Assembly: GCA_030592655.1 (NCBI GenBank)
Contig: JAUVIQ010000151.1
Location: forward strand, 1-7,959
Reading direction: 5' to 3'
DNA: 7,959 bases
Origin: Planctomycetales bacterium
GTDB taxonomy: Bacteria; Planctomycetota; Phycisphaerae; SM23-33
In this document: in pieces, positions 6,307 to 7,959 of the stretch
Position numbering within the stretch: position 1 is the first letter of the stretch
Layout of the letters: each line of letters starts with the position of its first letter
The notes under the pieces: generated by a model
Told to the model about the DNA's origin: nothing
The model's database searches: none
Seen by the model: only the letters and a program-made list of their open reading frames with translations
Made by a program: the position numbers and the translations under genes

Positions 6307-7533
6307 TTATTTGTCCTGATGAACCATACCTCGCGCCATTTTCAGCGCGTCGCGCCTGTTGGTAATCTGTTCGTTCAGTTGGGCGTCGTATAGTCTCCGA
6401 AGAACCCGTCCCAGAATCGCACCTTCTTTCAGGCCTATCTCTTTGAGGTCCGCTCCGGTAACCAGCGGCTCCGGGTCGATCTGTTTCGGGTCGATTGCTT
6501 TGATTCGTCGGCGGATGGCGAGATAGTAGCGTTTCCCGCCGGTACTGGTTCGCTCCTCGAAACGCCAAAGCGCTTCGAGACGCCGGAAATCCCTGTGCGC
6601 GAGGATTCGCTTAAATTCGGCAAGGGGCATATCGGGAACGGTTTTCCAGTCGTCGAGGTGCTCACCCATCCAGAGAAGCGACTTTCGCATCTCGTTCGAG
6701 CCGCCCCATCGTCGGACAATCCTGCGAATGTCGTTTGCCGGCAGGTCGCATAGCATCGTCGCTATTGTCAACAGCGCGTCGCCTCGACTGGTTACAGCGC
6801 CGGCACGCCTCGATACCTTCACCCACCCGGATGTATCGGCGAATATCTCCGGCAGGATTGCTTCAAGTAGTCCGAGTTTGTGGAGTTGCATCAGCGATGC
6901 CGCTGCAGTGGCGTCGGCGCACATTTTTTCGAGTTCTTCGCGGATACGTTCGCCGCTGATTTGCGTTATCCGCCCGGCTCGGCGTTTAATTGCTTTTGCG
7001 GTGTCGCGGTCGATACGGAAGCCGAAGCGCCCCGAAAATCGCACTGCCCGCAGCATCCGCAGGTAATCTTCGGCGAATCGCCGGTGCGGATCGCCTATGG
7101 CGCGGATGACGCCGGCTTGGAGGTCTTTCCGCCCATCGATGTAATCAATCACCTTCCCGCACAGCGGGTCGTAGAACATTCCGTTGATGGTGAAGTCCCG
7201 CCGTTGGGCGTCTTCGCGTGCGGAAACGAATTTCACGCTGTCAGGATGCCGCCCGTCGGAATAGGAAAGGTCGCTTCGGAAGGTTGTTACTTCCACAGTT
7301 CGCCGGTTGATGATTACCATTGCCACGCCGAACTTCGCCCCGATCATCAGCACGTGCCCGAAGAGTCGCTTGACTTGTTGCGGCGTCGCGCTGGTGGCTA
7401 CGTCGTAATCGGAGGCACGATGCCCCATCAGCATATCGCGCACGCACCCCCCGGCCAGCAGCGCCTCGTGCCCAGCCGCCCGAAGCCTGCGTATAACCCC
7501 AACCGCCGTCGCCTTGGTTGCCGATGATCCCAT
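6307..7533 (-). CDS. cca: tRNA nucleotidyltransferase (CCA-adding enzyme, class II; poly(A) polymerase family)
   Basis: It adds or repairs the 3'-terminal CCA of tRNAs in the cytosol. From ATG 7533 it has 408 residues, normal for bacterial class II enzymes. Motif A is GGCVRD (28-33) with the metal-binding pair Asp42/Asp44 in SDYDVAT; a third acidic residue is probably Glu81 (EVTTFRSD). RRDFTING (111-118) and EDYLRMLRAVRFSGRFGF (155-172) are the family's neck and nucleotide-selection motifs. ERIREELEKM and the C-terminal PLVTGADLKEIGL...NRRDALKMAR also fit. Poly(A) polymerases share most motifs, so CCA addition is likely rather than proven. The start is uncertain: neither ATG 7533 nor TTG 7569 has a Shine-Dalgarno site; the ATG is chosen because the fold begins soon after it. 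The exported-protein gene follows 119 bp downstream on the same strand. Confidence 0.9.
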   Translation of the reverse strand: MGSSATKATAVGVIRRLRAAGHEALLAGGCVRDMLMGHRASDYDVATSATPQQVKRLFGHVLMIGAKFGVAMVIINRRTVEVTTFRSDLSYSDGRHPDSVKFVSAREDAQRRDFTINGMFYDPLCGKVIDYIDGRKDLQAGVIRAIGDPHRRFAEDYLRMLRAVRFSGRFGFRIDRDTAKAIKRRAGRITQISGERIREELEKMCADATAAASLMQLHKLGLLEAILPEIFADTSGWVKVSRRAGAVTSRGDALLTIATMLCDLPANDIRRIVRRWGGSNEMRKSLLWMGEHLDDWKTVPDMPLAEFKRILAHRDFRRLEALWRFEERTSTGGKRYYLAIRRRIKAIDPKQIDPEPLVTGADLKEIGLKEGAILGRVLRRLYDAQLNEQITNRRDALKMARGMVHQDK

Positions 7534-7594
7534 AGCAGATAAGGTCGCCCGTAAAGACGCGGATGTCAATCAGAAGAAAAAAGGGGACGGGAAT

Positions 7595-7613
7595 GCTCTG
7601 TTGAAAACAGGGT
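7595..7613. repeat. Short hairpin upstream of cca
   Basis: CTGTT (7598-7602) and AACAG (7606-7610) pair around a GAA loop, extendable with G-U pairs to 8 bp (7595-7613). On the minus strand a T-rich run follows, but only after about a dozen bases, too far for an intrinsic terminator. A perfect 10-bp palindrome, GGATTAATCC, lies nearby at 7625-7634. I see no gene or clear promoter in 7534-7642. Confidence 0.4.
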
Positions 7614-7642
7614 GAAACTATTTTGGATTAATCCTTCTGTCA

Positions 7643-7683
7643 GACCCGCAGGTCGGAGCGAAGCGGAGACTCGCCGTGGCGAG
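7643..7683. repeat. Two short hairpins leading into the palindromic element
   Basis: GACC/GGTC around CGCA (7643-7654) and a stronger stem CTCGCC/GGCGAG around GT (7670-7683) stand just before the nested palindrome. The stretch between them (GGAGCGAAGCGGAG, around 7655-7668) has the look of a dispersed non-coding repeat. Whether it belongs to the same repeat unit as the following element needs comparison of genomic copies. Confidence 0.5.
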
Positions 7684-7688
7684 GTCGT

Positions 7689-7861
7689 CTTTCTTAGCCA
7701 CGGGCGGAAGCCCGTGGAAAGAGATTGCATAATAAATTCAAGCCCCGGAGGGGCGTCTTATTTTATAACAAATCATTATGCCAACAGCATCCAAGGCGCC
7801 CCGCTGGGGCTTGCACACATTGATCGATTTTACCACGGGCTTCCGCCCGTGGCTAAGAAAG
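7689..7861. repeat. Nested palindromic REP/MITE-like element (about 173 bp)
   Basis: The outer arms 7689-7717 and 7833-7861 are perfect 29-bp inverted copies. Each arm contains its own hairpin with an 8-bp stem CCACGGGC/GCCCGTGG; the loop is GGAA in the left arm (7698-7717) and TTCC in the right (7833-7852). The inner arms 7739-7755 and 7797-7813 are near-perfect inverted copies of 17 bp, again each a hairpin (GCCCC/GGGGC, loops GGA and GCT). Both pairs share a centre near 7775. This is the layout of paired inverted REP sequences (BIME-like) or of a small non-autonomous element. No stem is followed by a T-run, so intrinsic termination is unlikely. No transposase is encoded inside it. Confidence 0.85.
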
Positions 7862-7947
7862 GGTACAAACCGGTTACATAGTTTACAGATTGAACCGGGC
7901 ACATGGTTTACACCTTGTACGATGTATAGGCGAAAGGAGCGTTGCCT
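7862..7947 (+). mobile_element. Probable left end of an IS481-type insertion sequence
   Basis: Two direct copies of a 12-bp sequence with one difference, ACATAGTTTACA (7876-7887) and ACATGGTTTACA (7901-7912), lie between the palindromic element and a start codon with a strong ribosome site. Read on the minus strand they give TGTAAAC(T/C)ATGT, the kind of sequence found near the ends of IS481-family elements, where the transposase may bind. The exact terminal base cannot be fixed because the right end and the target duplication are outside the window. Confidence 0.45.
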
Positions 7948-7959
7948 ATGCCGTGGAAG
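7948..7959 (+). CDS. Start of a probable IS481-type transposase, cut by window edge
   Basis: Only ATG CCG TGG AAG (M-P-W-K) is in the window. AAGGAG at 7934-7939 lies 8 bp upstream, an ideal Shine-Dalgarno placement, so a real gene starts here. Many IS481-family transposases (helix-turn-helix plus DDE integrase core) begin with MPWKE, from memory of the family, and the paired GTTTACA repeats upstream agree. Four residues cannot prove the identity; another gene with the same start is possible. Confidence 0.5.

Noticed and set aside
7531..7569. TTGACA on the minus strand (7564-7569) as the cca promoter
   Set aside because: The only -10-like sequence (TTATCT) is 21 bp away and just 3 bp from the ATG, so spacing is wrong for both promoter function and a leaderless transcript.
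7698..7852. GC-rich hairpins as intrinsic terminators or as a CRISPR array
   Set aside because: No stem is followed by a T-run on either strand, and there is no series of regularly spaced direct repeats; the copies are inverted pairs.
7612..7881. An 89-codon open frame on the + strand starting with GTG at 7612
   Set aside because: It runs straight through the palindromic repeat element, has no Shine-Dalgarno site, and its protein (for example SEAETRRGEV, LSHGRKPVE) is a translation of the hairpins. Such frames are commonly mis-annotated from repeats.

Overview
The window looks like a chromosomal segment of a GC-rich bacterium, most likely a planctomycete-type organism (Phycisphaerae/Sedimentisphaerales-like). 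The inference rests on three things: the style of the secreted zinc-ribbon/chagasin-like protein, the hairpin repeats at the right end, and genes such as fabD and cca that lack a Shine-Dalgarno site. I cannot confirm the lineage without a search. Most of the window is ordinary housekeeping DNA. The less ordinary parts are the secreted protein in the middle and the palindromic repeat cluster and insertion-sequence edge at the right end.

Positions 1-4139 (+ strand) hold a type II fatty acid synthesis cluster in the classical order fabH (5' end outside the window), fabD, fabG, acpP, fabF. FabD loads malonyl groups onto AcpP, FabH starts the chain by condensing an acyl-CoA with malonyl-AcpP, FabF carries out the elongating condensations, and FabG reduces the resulting 3-ketoacyl-AcpP. 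No dehydratase (FabZ/FabA) or enoyl reductase (FabI/K/L/V) lies in the window. Gaps are 30, 16, 152 and 49 bp. The 152-bp gap before acpP holds a promoter-like sequence and an inverted repeat, as expected if the abundant carrier protein has its own transcript. The fabH-fabD gap is almost entirely four tandem copies of a 7-bp unit.

Positions 4140-4234 are a short convergent gap without a clear intrinsic terminator. Positions 4235-6187 (- strand) encode a 650-residue exported protein: signal peptide, four CxxC pairs (double zinc ribbon), a region I cannot name, a chagasin (inhibitor I42)-like beta domain with altered inhibitory loops, a second unnamed region, and helical LTxxQ-like segments at the C-terminus. 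Its function is unknown.

Positions 6307-7533 (- strand) encode a class II tRNA nucleotidyltransferase (CCA-adding enzyme or close poly(A) polymerase relative). The remaining 7534-7947 has no credible gene. It holds a run of short hairpins ending in a nested palindromic element (two inverted-repeat pairs sharing one centre near 7775), followed directly by what looks like the left end and first four codons of an IS481-type transposase.
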